The notes: a model not told the origin generated them from the letters alone. Counted from the stretch's first letter, positions 17,431 through 26,677 are shown. The stretch: DNA of 64,000 nt from Novosphingobium capsulatum NBRC 12533 (GCF_001598375.1 NZ_BCYV01000007.1:62001-126000); one strand, 5' to 3'. Program-made: numbers and translations.

Positions 17431-18218
17431 CCGCGCTCCTTTCCCTTCGCGATATCTGGGTCGAATTCGGGGACAAGATCGTCCTGGAAAAGATCAATCT
17501 CGATGTGGCGGCCGGCAGTTTCGTCTCGATCGTCGGGCCATCGGGCGCGGGCAAGAGCAGCCTGCTACGCCTGGTCCTGGGGCAAGAGGCGCCAAGCCGG
17601 GGCACGATCAGCCTGGATGGCGCGGTGCTGCCGCCCGAATGCGGCCCCGATCGCGGTGTGGTGTTTCAGCGCTATTCGGTGTTTCCCCATCTCACCGCCT
17701 TGCAGAACACCATGTTCGGCCTGGAATGCGCGCAAGCGCCGCTGCTCGCGCGCCTGTTTGGCAGCGCCCGTCGCGCTGCGCGCGACGAGGCTGTCGCCAT
17801 GCTCGAGGCGGTTGGCCTGGGCGATGCACTGCAGCTCTATCCGGCGCAAATGTCAGGCGGGATGCAGCAGCGCCTGGCGATTGCCCAGGCCTTGCTCAAG
17901 CGGCCGCGCATCCTCTTGCTGGATGAGCCGTTCGGCGCGCTCGATCCAGGTATCCGTGCTGACATGCACGTATTGATCCGCCGCCTGTGGCGCGAACACG
18001 CGCTGACGGTGATCATGGTCACCCACGACATCCGCGAGGCGTTCTCGCTCGGCACCCGCGTGCTAGCGCTCGACAAGCGCCGCCACGATCCCCACGCGCC
18101 GCACCGCTATGGCGCCACAGTGGTCTATGACCTGCCGCTGCGCCCGCGCGAAGACGAAGCGCCGGCCGAAACCGCCGAGCCGGAAGACAAGACGCCGCCG
18201 CAAAAGGTGGCCGTATGA
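17427..18218 (+). CDS. ABC transporter ATP-binding protein of the guanidine operon
   Basis: 263 residues from a TTG at 17427 that overlaps the permease stop; GGAGC lies eight bases upstream. Walker A is GPSGAGKSS (37-45), the signature is MSGGMQQRLAIAQAL (SGGMQ at 143-147), Walker B is ILLLDEPFGALD (162-173) and the H-loop is VTHDIREAF. TauB/SsuB class. The C-terminal 30 residues are Pro/Glu/Lys-rich and look disordered. Longer readings starting inside the permease gene were rejected. Confidence 0.9.
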   Translation: MTALLSLRDIWVEFGDKIVLEKINLDVAAGSFVSIVGPSGAGKSSLLRLVLGQEAPSRGTISLDGAVLPPECGPDRGVVFQRYSVFPHLTALQNTMFGLECAQAPLLARLFGSARRAARDEAVAMLEAVGLGDALQLYPAQMSGGMQQRLAIAQALLKRPRILLLDEPFGALDPGIRADMHVLIRRLWREHALTVIMVTHDIREAFSLGTRVLALDKRRHDPHAPHRYGATVVYDLPLRPREDEAPAETAEPEDKTPPQKVAV

Positions 18219-18234
18219 CAAGAGAGGAACTCGC

Positions 18235-18714
18235 ATGAGCAGCGAACCCGCCAGCCTGGCGCGGCTCAGCATGAGCTTGCCGGCCGATCTGTTCCGCAAG
18301 CTCGACATGATGGTGGAAGAGCGCCAGTTGCCCTCGCGCTCGCAACTGATTGCCGAGCTGATCCGCCACGCCCTGGCCGACCACGAAGCGCTGACCCGCC
18401 CGGACGAGATGCTCGCCGGCACGATCACCATGGTCTATCGCGGTGACCGTGGCCGCGTGCGCCACCAGCTGGCGCAGACCCAGGCCGATTACCTCAAGGA
18501 GGTGATTTCCGCCCAGCACGTGTTCCTGGAAGACGACCAGAGCTTGGAAGTCCTGCTCGTTCAGGGTCCGGCCGTGCGGCTGAAAGAACTTTCCGATGCG
18601 CTGCGCCGCGTGCGCGGCGTGCAACAGCTTGAACTTGTCACCACCACTGCCCTGCTGCCGCCGATCTATGTTCAGGACGACGGCAAGAGCACCAGCAATG
18701 GAGCGGCCGCATGA
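18235..18714 (+). CDS. NikR-like ribbon-helix-helix/ACT transcriptional regulator
   Basis: 159 residues with AGAGAGGAAC before the ATG. Residues 8-50 form a ribbon-helix-helix DNA-binding domain (strand ARLSMSLP, then two helices). Residues 60-137 align with the ACT-like metal-binding domain of NikR (TITMVYRGDRG, LEVLLVQG, RRVRGVQQLELV). Against E. coli NikR the four nickel ligands H76, H87, H89 and C95 correspond to A84, H95, F97 and S103, so three are lost. It is therefore unlikely to sense nickel in the classical way. Its place inside the operon suggests that it controls it, perhaps through the TATTAC-N14-GTAATA dyads. Its stop overlaps the next ATG (ATGA). Confidence 0.82.
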   Translation: MSSEPASLARLSMSLPADLFRKLDMMVEERQLPSRSQLIAELIRHALADHEALTRPDEMLAGTITMVYRGDRGRVRHQLAQTQADYLKEVISAQHVFLEDDQSLEVLLVQGPAVRLKELSDALRRVRGVQQLELVTTTALLPPIYVQDDGKSTSNGAAA

Positions 18715-19592
18715 CCGATACGCTCACCCCTTCCCCGGCCCCAACCCCGGCCGCAACCCCGGCCGCCGCCGGAGGCAACCTCGCCAACCCGCTTGCCGCG
18801 CGCGATCATGCCCGCAGCATGGGCGGCACCGTGGTGGAAACCATGCCGGTGCTGCCGCCCAAGGCTGATGATCTGCCCGAGGGGGTCGATCCGGCAGACC
18901 TGGTGTGGGAAGAAACCACCGCTGCCGGCGGCTATGCCACGCGGGTTCTGGCACGCGGCACGCGGCTGCGCCTGATCGATACGCGCGGCGATGCCTGCGC
19001 CGGGCTGCAAGTATTCAACGCCGCCATGCCGACCGAGCGGCTCAACGTGGCCGATACGGTCAAGGTGCAGTGGAACGCCTATCTCGGCGCGGGCAAGCTC
19101 CTGCTGTCGGACATGGGCCGCGTGCTGCTCAGCATCGTGGAGGATGATGCCGGCACGCACGATTGCTTTGCCGGCACATCGAACGCGGCCAGCAATGCTG
19201 CCAAATATGGCGAGGGCCGCAACAGCGGCGCCTGCCCCAACGGGCGCGATCGGTTCCTGCTCGGCGCAGCCAAGCATGGCCTGACACGGCGCGACGTGCA
19301 TCCCTGCATCAACCTGTTCAAGGGCACACGGATCGAGGAAGACGGCACGATCACGCCGCTGGTCGGCCCGTTTGCGCCCGGCCGGCAGGTGCTGCTGCGC
19401 GCCGAAATGGACGTGATCGTGGTCATTGCCAATGTGCCCCACGTGCTTGATCCGCGCGCGGAATACAGCGTCACCCCGCTGCGCGCCACCGCCTGGCGCG
19501 GGCCGGCAACGCTGGGCAACGATCCCATCCGCAACGCGACACCCGAAGGCCTGCGCGCCTTCCTCAATGTCGAAGACTATTTCCGCCGCTAA
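18711..19592 (+). CDS. Urea carboxylase-associated protein 1 (DUF1989), carboxyguanidine deiminase-type subunit
   Basis: 293 residues. A Pro/Ala-rich N-terminal stretch (PSPAPTPAATPAAAGG) precedes the DUF1989 fold: RGTRLRLIDTRGDACAG, VADTVKVQWNAYLG, SIVEDDAGTHDC, GRNSGACPNGRDR and VHPCINLFKG. Conserved Cys and His residues in the C-terminal half can bind metal. Published biochemistry on this family pair identified them as the two subunits of carboxyguanidine deiminase, which converts carboxyguanidine to allophanate. The ATG overlaps the regulator stop by four bases. The N-terminal low-complexity extension is longer than usual. Confidence 0.88.
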   Translation: MTDTLTPSPAPTPAATPAAAGGNLANPLAARDHARSMGGTVVETMPVLPPKADDLPEGVDPADLVWEETTAAGGYATRVLARGTRLRLIDTRGDACAGLQVFNAAMPTERLNVADTVKVQWNAYLGAGKLLLSDMGRVLLSIVEDDAGTHDCFAGTSNAASNAAKYGEGRNSGACPNGRDRFLLGAAKHGLTRRDVHPCINLFKGTRIEEDGTITPLVGPFAPGRQVLLRAEMDVIVVIANVPHVLDPRAEYSVTPLRATAWRGPATLGNDPIRNATPEGLRAFLNVEDYFRR

Positions 19593-19611
19593 ACGCGAAG
19601 GACGGATTGCG

Positions 19612-20247
19612 ATGTCAACCGATACCCATCTTGCCGGCCTGTCCGGAACCATCGTGCATGACGAGATCGTGCCCGCCCGCGCCCCCTGGCTCTATCATGT
19701 CGCCAAGGGGCAGACGCTGCGCATCGTCGATCTGGAAGGCAACCAGGCGGTCGATTTCCTGCTCTACAGCGCGGCCGACGATGCCGAGCGCTATTCCGCG
19801 CAGGATACCGTGGCGGCGCAGGGCAACCTGTTCCTGCGCGCGGGCACCACGCTGTTGTCCAACGAAGGGCGCCCGATGATGACCATCGCGGCCAGCGCGG
19901 TGGACTATCACGATACGATTGGCGGGGCCTGTTCGTGCGAATCCAACACCTTGCGCTATGGTCATCACACCAAGTGGCAACATGCCTGCGTCGAAAACTT
20001 CCTCGAGGCCAACCTGTGGGAAGGGCGCGGCAAGCGGGACATCGTGTCGAACATCAACTTCTTCATGAACGTGCCGGTGGAAGCCGATGGCGCGCTGGGC
20101 ATCGTCGACGGGATTTCCGCGCCGGGCCTGACGGTGGACCTCAAGGCCGAGATGGACGTGGTGGTCGTCGTGTCCAACTGCCCGCAGATCAACAATCCCT
20201 GCAATGCGTTCAATCCCACCCCCGTGCGCATGATCGTGGCGGCATGA
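19612..20247 (+). CDS. Urea carboxylase-associated protein 2 (DUF1989), carboxyguanidine deiminase-type subunit
   Basis: 211 residues from the ATG at 19612 (GAAGGA upstream). It is paralogous to the preceding protein: IVDLEGNQAVDFLLYSA, SAQDTVAAQGNLFLRAG, SAVDYHDTIGGACSCESN, NINFFMNVP and DLKAEMDVVVVVSNCPQ align with its blocks. The GGACSCESN segment and the conserved histidines are likely metal ligands. It would form the heteromeric deiminase with its neighbour. The stop overlaps the carboxylase ATG. Length is typical for the family. Confidence 0.9.
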   Translation: MSTDTHLAGLSGTIVHDEIVPARAPWLYHVAKGQTLRIVDLEGNQAVDFLLYSAADDAERYSAQDTVAAQGNLFLRAGTTLLSNEGRPMMTIAASAVDYHDTIGGACSCESNTLRYGHHTKWQHACVENFLEANLWEGRGKRDIVSNINFFMNVPVEADGALGIVDGISAPGLTVDLKAEMDVVVVVSNCPQINNPCNAFNPTPVRMIVAA

Positions 20248-23200
20248 TGTTCGATACCGTCCTCATCGCCAATCGTGGCGCGATCGCCACCCGGATCATC
20301 CGCACCCTGCGCCAGATGGGCCTGCGCTCTGTCGCTGTCTATTCCGAGGCGGACGAGGGATCGGCCCATGTCGCCCTGGCGGACGAGGCCGTGTGCATCG
20401 GCCCGGCACGCGCCAGCGAAAGCTATCTCAACATTCCCGCGATCATCGCTGCGGCCAAGCAGACCGGCGCCGGCGCGATCCACCCCGGCTATGGCTTCCT
20501 GGCCGAAAACGTCGAATTTGCCGATGCCTGCGCGGCAGAAGGCATTGTCTTCATCGGCCCCACGCCTGACAATATCCGCACCTTCGGCCTCAAGCACAGC
20601 GCGCGCGAACTGGCCAAGGCCCATGGCGTACCGCTGGCGCCGGGCAGCGACCTGCTGACCAGCGAGGACGAAGCGGTGGAGGCGGCGGCGGCCATCGGCT
20701 ATCCCATCATGCTCAAGGCCACGGCCGGCGGTGGCGGCATCGGCATGCGCGTGTGCGAGAGCGAGGCCGACGTGCGCGAGGGCTTTGCCACCGTGGCGCG
20801 CCTGGGGCAGAGCAATTTTGGTGACGCCGGCGTGTTCCTGGAACGCTATGTGCGCCGCGCCCGCCATGTCGAAGTGCAGATCTTTGGCGATGGCGCGGGG
20901 CGCATCGTCGCCCTGGGCGAGCGCGATTGCTCGCTGCAACGCCGCAACCAGAAAGTGGTCGAAGAAGCCCCTGCCCCGCTGCTGCCCGAAAGCGTGCGCG
21001 CCGATCTCTATGCAGCGGCCATTCGCCTGGGCGAGGCGGCGCGCTACCGCTCGGCCGGGACGGTAGAATTTCTCTACGATGCCGATCGCAAAGAGTTCTT
21101 TTTCCTGGAAATGAACACCCGGCTCCAGGTCGAACACGGCGTGACCGAAGAGGTTATGGGCATCGACCTGGTCGCATGGATGGTACGCGGCGGCGCTGGC
21201 GACTTCACGTTTCTGGACAGCGCGCCCACAACGCCATCGGGTCATTCGGTGCAGGTGCGTCTCTATGCCGAAGATCCCGCGCTGGACTACCGCCCCACTT
21301 CCGGCACGCTGACGGCAGTGGAATTTCCCGCCGATATCCGCACCGAAACCTGGGTGGTCGCGGGCACCGAGGTAAGCGCATGGTACGATCCCATGCTGGC
21401 CAAGCTGATCGTGCATGCCCCTACCCGCGAAGCGGCCGTGGCGGCGATGCAGCAGGCGCTGGCCGCCACGCGCATCGATGGCATCGAAACCAACCTGCGC
21501 TGGCTGCGCCAGGTGGTGGCGAGCCCGGCGTTCACCAGCGGCGAGGTTTCCACCCGCGTGCTCGACACGATCAGCTTCGTGCCTGCCAGCCTGCGCGTAA
21601 TCGCCGGCGGCACGGCCACCACGGTGCAGGACTGGCCCGGCCGCCAGCATCTGTGGGCTGTGGGCGTGCCGCCCTCCGGGCCGATGGACGATCAATCGTT
21701 CCGCCTGGGCAACCGCCTGCTGGGCAATCCCGAAGGCATGGCTGGCCTCGAAATGACGCACACCGGGCCAACCCTGGCGTTCACCGCGCCCGCGCGCATC
21801 TGCCTGACCGGGGCCGATTTCGGCGCGACGCTCGATGGCGTGGCCGTGCCGCTGGGCGAGGTTATTGCCGTATCCGCCGGGCAGACGCTGGCCACGGGCC
21901 GCACGCGCGGCGGCGGCATGCGCGGCTATCTGCTGATCGGCGGTGGCCTCGACATCGCGCCCTACCTTGGCAGTCGCGCCACGTTCGAACTGGGCCAGTT
22001 CGGCGGCCATGCCGCGCGGCGCCTGGTGGCGGGCGATGTGCTGCACCTGGGCGGCGAGGAAACCGCTGCCCCGCTGCCGGCGGTGGAACTGCCCGCCATG
22101 GGCAGCGAATGGACGCTGCGCGTGCTCTATGGCCCGCACGGCGCGCCCGATTTCTTCACTGATGAAGACATCGCGATGGTCGTCGGCGCCGATTGGCAGG
22201 TGCACTACAACTCCAACCGCACCGGGGTGCGCCTGATCGGCCCCAAGCCGCAATGGGCACGCGCCGATGGGGGCGAGGCCGGGCTGCATCCCTCGAACAT
22301 CCACGACAATCCTTATGCCATTGGCGCGGTGGATTTCACCGGCGACATGCCGATCATTCTTGGCCCTGATGGCCCGTCGCTGGGCGGGTTCGTCTGCCCC
22401 TTCGTGGTGATCGCGGCCGATCGCTGGAAGATCGGGCAACTGGTGCCAGGCGATCGCCTGCGCTTCGTGCCCGTGTCCATCGCCGATGCGCAGGCCGCCG
22501 ATGCGGCGCAGCGCGCGCTGGTGGCCGATGGCACGCCCCCGGCGCCGCGCCCCGCGCGCGAGATCGAGACGCTTTCGCCGATCCTGGCGGAGATCGCCGG
22601 GCACGGCACGCGCCCGCGTACGGTCTATCGCCAGCAGGGTGATCGCAATATCCTGGTCGAATACGGCCCGATCACGCTCGATATCGAGTTGCGCATCCGC
22701 GTGCACGCCTTGATGACCGAGCTGGAACGCATGGCGCTGCCCGGCGTGATTGACGTTGTGCCGGGCATCCGCTCGCTGCAGGTCCATTTCGACGGGCAAA
22801 GCCTCGATCAGCAAGCCGTGCTCGCCGCGCTGATGGAGGCGGAGGAGCGCCTGGGCGATCTGGAAGATTTCACCATCCCCTCGCGCATCGTCCACTTGCC
22901 GTTGAGCTGGCGCGATCCGGCCACGCTCGAAACCATCCAGAAGTACATGGGCGCGGTGCGCGACGATGCGCCGTGGTGCCCCGACAACATCGAGTTCATC
23001 CGCCGCGTCAACGGCTTGCCCGATGCCGCCACGGTGGAGAACCTGATCTTCGAGGCCAACTACCTCGTCATGGGCCTGGGTGACGTGTACCTGGGCGCAC
23101 CGGTCGCCACGCCGGTCGATCCGCGCCACCGCCTGGTTACCACCAAGTACAACCCGGCCCGCACCTGGACCCCGCCCAACGTCGTTGGCATCGGCGGCGC

Positions 23201-23843
23201 CTATATGTGCATCTATGGCATGGAGGGGCCGGGCGGATACCAGCTGTTTGGCCGCACCATCCAGGTGTGGAACACCCACCGCCAGACCGACGCCTTTATC
23301 GAGGGCAAGCCCTGGCTGCTGCGCTTCTTCGACCAGATCCGCTTCTATCCAGTAAGCGCCGAGGAACTGGTGGAATGGCGCCGCGACTTTCCCACCGGGC
23401 GCCGGTCGATCAAAATCGAGCCATCGGAGTTTCGCCTGGCCGATTATCGCCAGTTCCTGGCCGACAACGCCGCTGAAATCGCCGCGTTCGAAGCCCAGCG
23501 CGTGGCCGCTTTCGACGCGGAACGCGCCGAGTGGCAACGCCGTGGCGAGTTCGACCGCGTGACGGACCTGGCCGATGCCGATGCCCCCGTGGCCGGCACG
23601 GTGGATGTGCCCGATGGCGCCGACCTGGTGGAAGCGCCCTTTGGCGGCAGCGTGTGGAAGCTGCTCGTCGCCGAAGGAGACGAGGTCAAGGCTGGCGATA
23701 CCATCGCCGTGCTGGAGGCGATGAAGATGGAATGCGCGGTTGAAAGCCCCGGCAGCGGCGTGGTCGCCGCGCTCTACATGCAGGAAAAGCAGGCCCTGCA
23801 ACCCGGCGCGCCAATGCTCGCCCTACGCCGGCACGCGGCATGA
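20244..23843 (+). CDS. uca: Biotin-dependent guanidine/urea carboxylase
   Basis: 1199 residues, the usual length. Order of domains: biotin carboxylase (about 1-450; FDTVLIANRGAIATRIIRTL, ATP-grasp KATAGGGGIGMR, EMNTRLQVEHGVTEEV near 289), KipA/AHS2 carboxyltransferase part (about 455-770; ATTVQDWPGRQHLW), KipI/AHS1 part (from about 790; YRQQGDRNILVEYGP), linker, and biotinyl domain with EAMKMECA, the biotinylated lysine being K1161. In operons that encode the two DUF1989 proteins, this enzyme carboxylates guanidine better than urea. Whether that holds here depends on one active-site residue in the carboxyltransferase that I cannot place with confidence. Start codon ATGATG at 20244/20247 overlaps the previous stop. 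Confidence 0.93.
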   Translation: MMFDTVLIANRGAIATRIIRTLRQMGLRSVAVYSEADEGSAHVALADEAVCIGPARASESYLNIPAIIAAAKQTGAGAIHPGYGFLAENVEFADACAAEGIVFIGPTPDNIRTFGLKHSARELAKAHGVPLAPGSDLLTSEDEAVEAAAAIGYPIMLKATAGGGGIGMRVCESEADVREGFATVARLGQSNFGDAGVFLERYVRRARHVEVQIFGDGAGRIVALGERDCSLQRRNQKVVEEAPAPLLPESVRADLYAAAIRLGEAARYRSAGTVEFLYDADRKEFFFLEMNTRLQVEHGVTEEVMGIDLVAWMVRGGAGDFTFLDSAPTTPSGHSVQVRLYAEDPALDYRPTSGTLTAVEFPADIRTETWVVAGTEVSAWYDPMLAKLIVHAPTREAAVAAMQQALAATRIDGIETNLRWLRQVVASPAFTSGEVSTRVLDTISFVPASLRVIAGGTATTVQDWPGRQHLWAVGVPPSGPMDDQSFRLGNRLLGNPEGMAGLEMTHTGPTLAFTAPARICLTGADFGATLDGVAVPLGEVIAVSAGQTLATGRTRGGGMRGYLLIGGGLDIAPYLGSRATFELGQFGGHAARRLVAGDVLHLGGEETAAPLPAVELPAMGSEWTLRVLYGPHGAPDFFTDEDIAMVVGADWQVHYNSNRTGVRLIGPKPQWARADGGEAGLHPSNIHDNPYAIGAVDFTGDMPIILGPDGPSLGGFVCPFVVIAADRWKIGQLVPGDRLRFVPVSIADAQAADAAQRALVADGTPPAPRPAREIETLSPILAEIAGHGTRPRTVYRQQGDRNILVEYGPITLDIELRIRVHALMTELERMALPGVIDVVPGIRSLQVHFDGQSLDQQAVLAALMEAEERLGDLEDFTIPSRIVHLPLSWRDPATLETIQKYMGAVRDDAPWCPDNIEFIRRVNGLPDAATVENLIFEANYLVMGLGDVYLGAPVATPVDPRHRLVTTKYNPARTWTPPNVVGIGGAYMCIYGMEGPGGYQLFGRTIQVWNTHRQTDAFIEGKPWLLRFFDQIRFYPVSAEELVEWRRDFPTGRRSIKIEPSEFRLADYRQFLADNAAEIAAFEAQRVAAFDAERAEWQRRGEFDRVTDLADADAPVAGTVDVPDGADLVEAPFGGSVWKLLVAEGDEVKAGDTIAVLEAMKMECAVESPGSGVVAALYMQEKQALQPGAPMLALRRHAA

Positions 23844-25615
23844 GCGGGCCGGCACCGCGCCTATCGGCAGCCGCCCTCGCCCAGGCGGTTGGCGGCGGGC
23901 AAACCACAGCGCTCGCTGCGATGGAGCTGGCACTGGCGCGCATCGCGGCCTATGATGCCGTGCAGCCACAGATCTGGATCAGCCGCCCGGCCGATGCTGC
24001 CCTGCTGGACGCTGCCCGCGCCGTCGATGCGCGCGTGGCGGCGGGCGAACACCTGCCGCTGGCCGGCGTGCCCTTTGCGGTGAAAGACAATATCGACGCG
24101 GCGGGGCTCGATACCACTGCCGCCTGCCCGGCCTTTGCCTATAGCCCATCAGGATCGGCGACAGTCGTGGCCCGGCTTGAGGCGGCCGGCGCGATCTGCG
24201 TGGGCAAGACCAACCTCGATCAGTTTGCCACCGGCCTGGTCGGCACGCGCAGCCCCTATGGCATTCCGCGCAATGCCAGCAACCTGGCCTATGTCTCGGG
24301 CGGGTCCAGTTCTGGCTCGTCGATCGCGGTGGCCGCTGGCCTGGTACCGTTCGCGCTCGGCACCGATACCGCCGGATCGGGCCGCGTGCCCGCCGCGTTC
24401 AACCATCTGATCGGCATGAAGCCGAGCAAGGGCCGCTGGTCCACATCTGGACTGGTGCCTGCCTGCCGCTCGCTCGATTGCATTTCGGTTTTCACCGGCG
24501 ATACCGCCGATGCGCGGCTGATCGATCATGTCGTCGCCGGCTATGACGCTGCCGATCCCTGGTCGAAATCGCTGGCCGACAAGCCGATCGCCGGCCGCGT
24601 GATCGGCGTGCCCAAGCGCGCACAGCGCCAGTGGTTTGGTGACGCGGAATCCGAATATTTCTATGACCGCGCGCTGGCCCAGCTGGCCGAAATCGGTACC
24701 CTGGTGGAAATCGACTATGCCCCGCTGCAAGAGGCAGCGCTGCTGCTCTATGGCGGGCCATGGGTGGCAGAGCGCACCGCCGCGCTGGCCCCGCTGCTGG
24801 CCAGCAACCCCGGCGCGATCGATCCCACCGTGCGCGCCGTGGTCGAACCCGGCCTGGAAAAAAGCGCGGTCGAGCTGTTCAACGGCATCTATCGCCTGGC
24901 CGAATTGAAGCGCCATGCCGACCAGCTGTGGGACGAGATCGACGCACTGGCGTTCCCCACCACCGGCACGGCCTATCGCGTCGCCGAATTGCAGGCCGCG
25001 CCCATCGCGCTCAACAGCAACCTTGGCGCCTATACCAACTTCGTCAATCTGCTCGACATGGCGGCGCTCGCCGTGCCGGCCGGGGTGCGCCACAATGCCA
25101 CCGGCTTTGGCATCACGCTGATCGGCCCGGCCGACAGCGACCGCGCGCTGCTCGATCTGGCCGATGCCTATCTTTCGGTGGCGCAACTGCCACCCCCACC
25201 CCCGCTCGATCTGGAGGGCAAGATGCAGACCGTGAAACTCGCCGTGGTTGGCGCCCATTTGAAGGACATGCCGCTGCACTGGCAGCTGACCAGCCGCAAC
25301 GCCACCTTCGTGGAAGCGACCACCACCGCGCCCAGCTATCGCCTCTATGCCATGGCCGACAGCGTGCCGCCCAAGCCCGCGCTGATCCATGCCGGAGACG
25401 AAGGCGCGGCGATTGCGGTGGAAGTCTACGAACTGGGCGTGGCCGAGTTCGGCAGCTTTACCGTCGAAGTGCCCGCGCCGCTGGCGATCGGCACGGTCAC
25501 CCTGGCCGATGGCAGCAGCGTCAAAGGCTTTGTCGCCGAACCCCGCGCGATCACCGGCGCGCAAGACATTACCGACCTCGGTGGCTGGCGCGCCTTCATT
25601 GCGCAGAAGGCCTGA
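23840..25615 (+). CDS. atzF: Allophanate hydrolase
   Basis: 591 residues. The amidase-signature core holds the Ser-cisSer-Lys triad: the lysine in GVPFAVKDN, the bridging serine in GGSSSGSS and the nucleophile in GTDTAGSGRVP. The C-terminal domain from about 450 onward (KLAVVGAHLKDMPLHWQLT) is typical of AtzF/DUR1-type enzymes. It converts allophanate to ammonia and CO2, the last step of nitrogen release. The ATG overlaps the carboxylase stop (ATGA). It is the last gene of the operon; a REP-like element follows 14 bp later. Confidence 0.93.
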   Translation: MSGPAPRLSAAALAQAVGGGQTTALAAMELALARIAAYDAVQPQIWISRPADAALLDAARAVDARVAAGEHLPLAGVPFAVKDNIDAAGLDTTAACPAFAYSPSGSATVVARLEAAGAICVGKTNLDQFATGLVGTRSPYGIPRNASNLAYVSGGSSSGSSIAVAAGLVPFALGTDTAGSGRVPAAFNHLIGMKPSKGRWSTSGLVPACRSLDCISVFTGDTADARLIDHVVAGYDAADPWSKSLADKPIAGRVIGVPKRAQRQWFGDAESEYFYDRALAQLAEIGTLVEIDYAPLQEAALLLYGGPWVAERTAALAPLLASNPGAIDPTVRAVVEPGLEKSAVELFNGIYRLAELKRHADQLWDEIDALAFPTTGTAYRVAELQAAPIALNSNLGAYTNFVNLLDMAALAVPAGVRHNATGFGITLIGPADSDRALLDLADAYLSVAQLPPPPPLDLEGKMQTVKLAVVGAHLKDMPLHWQLTSRNATFVEATTTAPSYRLYAMADSVPPKPALIHAGDEGAAIAVEVYELGVAEFGSFTVEVPAPLAIGTVTLADGSSVKGFVAEPRAITGAQDITDLGGWRAFIAQKA

Positions 25616-25629
25616 CCACCATCATATTT

Positions 25630-25717
25630 CGTCACCCCGGGCTTGATCCGGGGTCCCGCTTCCTTTGAGCGGCGGGAGAGCAAGCAAGCTGGACCCCGGA
25701 CCAAGTCCGGGGTGACG
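25630..25717. repeat. REP-like inverted repeat, family B, paired units
   Basis: Outer arms CGTCACCCCGG (from 25630) and CCGGGGTGACG (to 25717) enclose two facing copies of the unit also found singly at 12175-12202. About 30 bp lie between the units. The 88-bp element is placed between the end of the guanidine operon and the beta-propeller gene, and could act as a transcript end or a boundary. Confidence 0.78.
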
Positions 25718-25733
25718 AAGAGGAGGAAAGCCG

Positions 25734-26666
25734 ATGAAGCGCTTTGTTGCCGCCACGCTCCTGGCGCTCGCCCCATTTACGGCCCCAATTGCCGCCCACG
25801 CCGCCCCCAAGCCCAAGGTTATCGCCGTGCCCGGCTTTGCCGATTTCCTGGCGGTTGACGGCAACACCGTCTGGGCCACCAATCGCGGCCGGGTGGAGCA
25901 ATGGTCACTCACCGGCATGAAGGCGACAGTGCCGCTGGCCCATCCCTGCGGCGGCATGGCTATTGCCGCTGGCGCGCTGTGGGTCGCCAATTGCGCCGAT
26001 CGCACCGTCAACCGCATCGACACCGCAACGGGCAAGCTTGTCGCCACGATTGCCAGCGGCATTGCCAACGACAAGGAAGGCGAACTCAATGTCGTGGCCG
26101 GCGCAGGCTCGATCTGGGTGGCGAGCGATGCCAAGGGCGTGGTCTCGCGCATCGATCCGGCCACCAACACGGTGATTGCCACCGTGCCGGTCGATCCCGG
26201 CAGCTGGTACATGGCCGCTGGCGAAGGCGCGATCTGGGTGGTCAGCGCCGCACAGCAAAGCCTGCAGCGCATCGATTCGGCCACCAACACCGTCACCGCG
26301 CGCACCCCGCTGGGCAAGGCGCCGGGTTTCCTGGCGGCCGGCGAAGGCAGCGTCTGGGTGCAGGAACAGGGCGATGGCACCCTGGCGCGTATCGACCCGA
26401 AGACCGGCGCGCTGCTTGGCCGGGTAAAGGTTGGCGAAAACCTCAAGTGGGGGGATATCGATACCGGCGCCGGCAAAGTGTGGCTGCGCACCACCGACGA
26501 CCAGGTCTTTGCCGTGATCGACGCCCAGACCATGGCGATCGACGCGCGCGTGGGCAAGCCTGCGGGCAGCGGTGGCCTGCGCTTTGCCCCGGCAGGAATC
26601 TGGACATCGGCGCATGATGCCCACACGCTGACGTGGTGGCCGGGTGTGGCCGGTTACGGGAAGTAA
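25734..26666 (+). CDS. Periplasmic YncE-like beta-propeller protein
   Basis: 310 residues with a clear signal peptide (cleavage after AHA). AGGAGGAAAG precedes the ATG. The mature protein is built of about seven blades with the recurring pattern GxIWVxS...RIDxATNTV (GSIWVASDAKGVVSRID, GAIWVVSAAQQSLQRID, GSVWVQEQGDGTLARID). Such YncE/YVTN-type propellers are secreted scaffolds or ligand-binding proteins of mostly unknown function. It follows the guanidine operon in the same direction, but a REP-like element separates them, so co-transcription is uncertain. Confidence 0.75.
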   Translation: MKRFVAATLLALAPFTAPIAAHAAPKPKVIAVPGFADFLAVDGNTVWATNRGRVEQWSLTGMKATVPLAHPCGGMAIAAGALWVANCADRTVNRIDTATGKLVATIASGIANDKEGELNVVAGAGSIWVASDAKGVVSRIDPATNTVIATVPVDPGSWYMAAGEGAIWVVSAAQQSLQRIDSATNTVTARTPLGKAPGFLAAGEGSVWVQEQGDGTLARIDPKTGALLGRVKVGENLKWGDIDTGAGKVWLRTTDDQVFAVIDAQTMAIDARVGKPAGSGGLRFAPAGIWTSAHDAHTLTWWPGVAGYGK

Positions 26667-26677
26667 GCGTTAGGGTT

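Noticed and set aside
19965..23801. Very long open frame on the minus strand opposite the carboxylase gene
   Set aside because: High-GC codon use leaves antisense frames open. The plus strand shows all biotin carboxylase motifs, while the antisense protein shows none.
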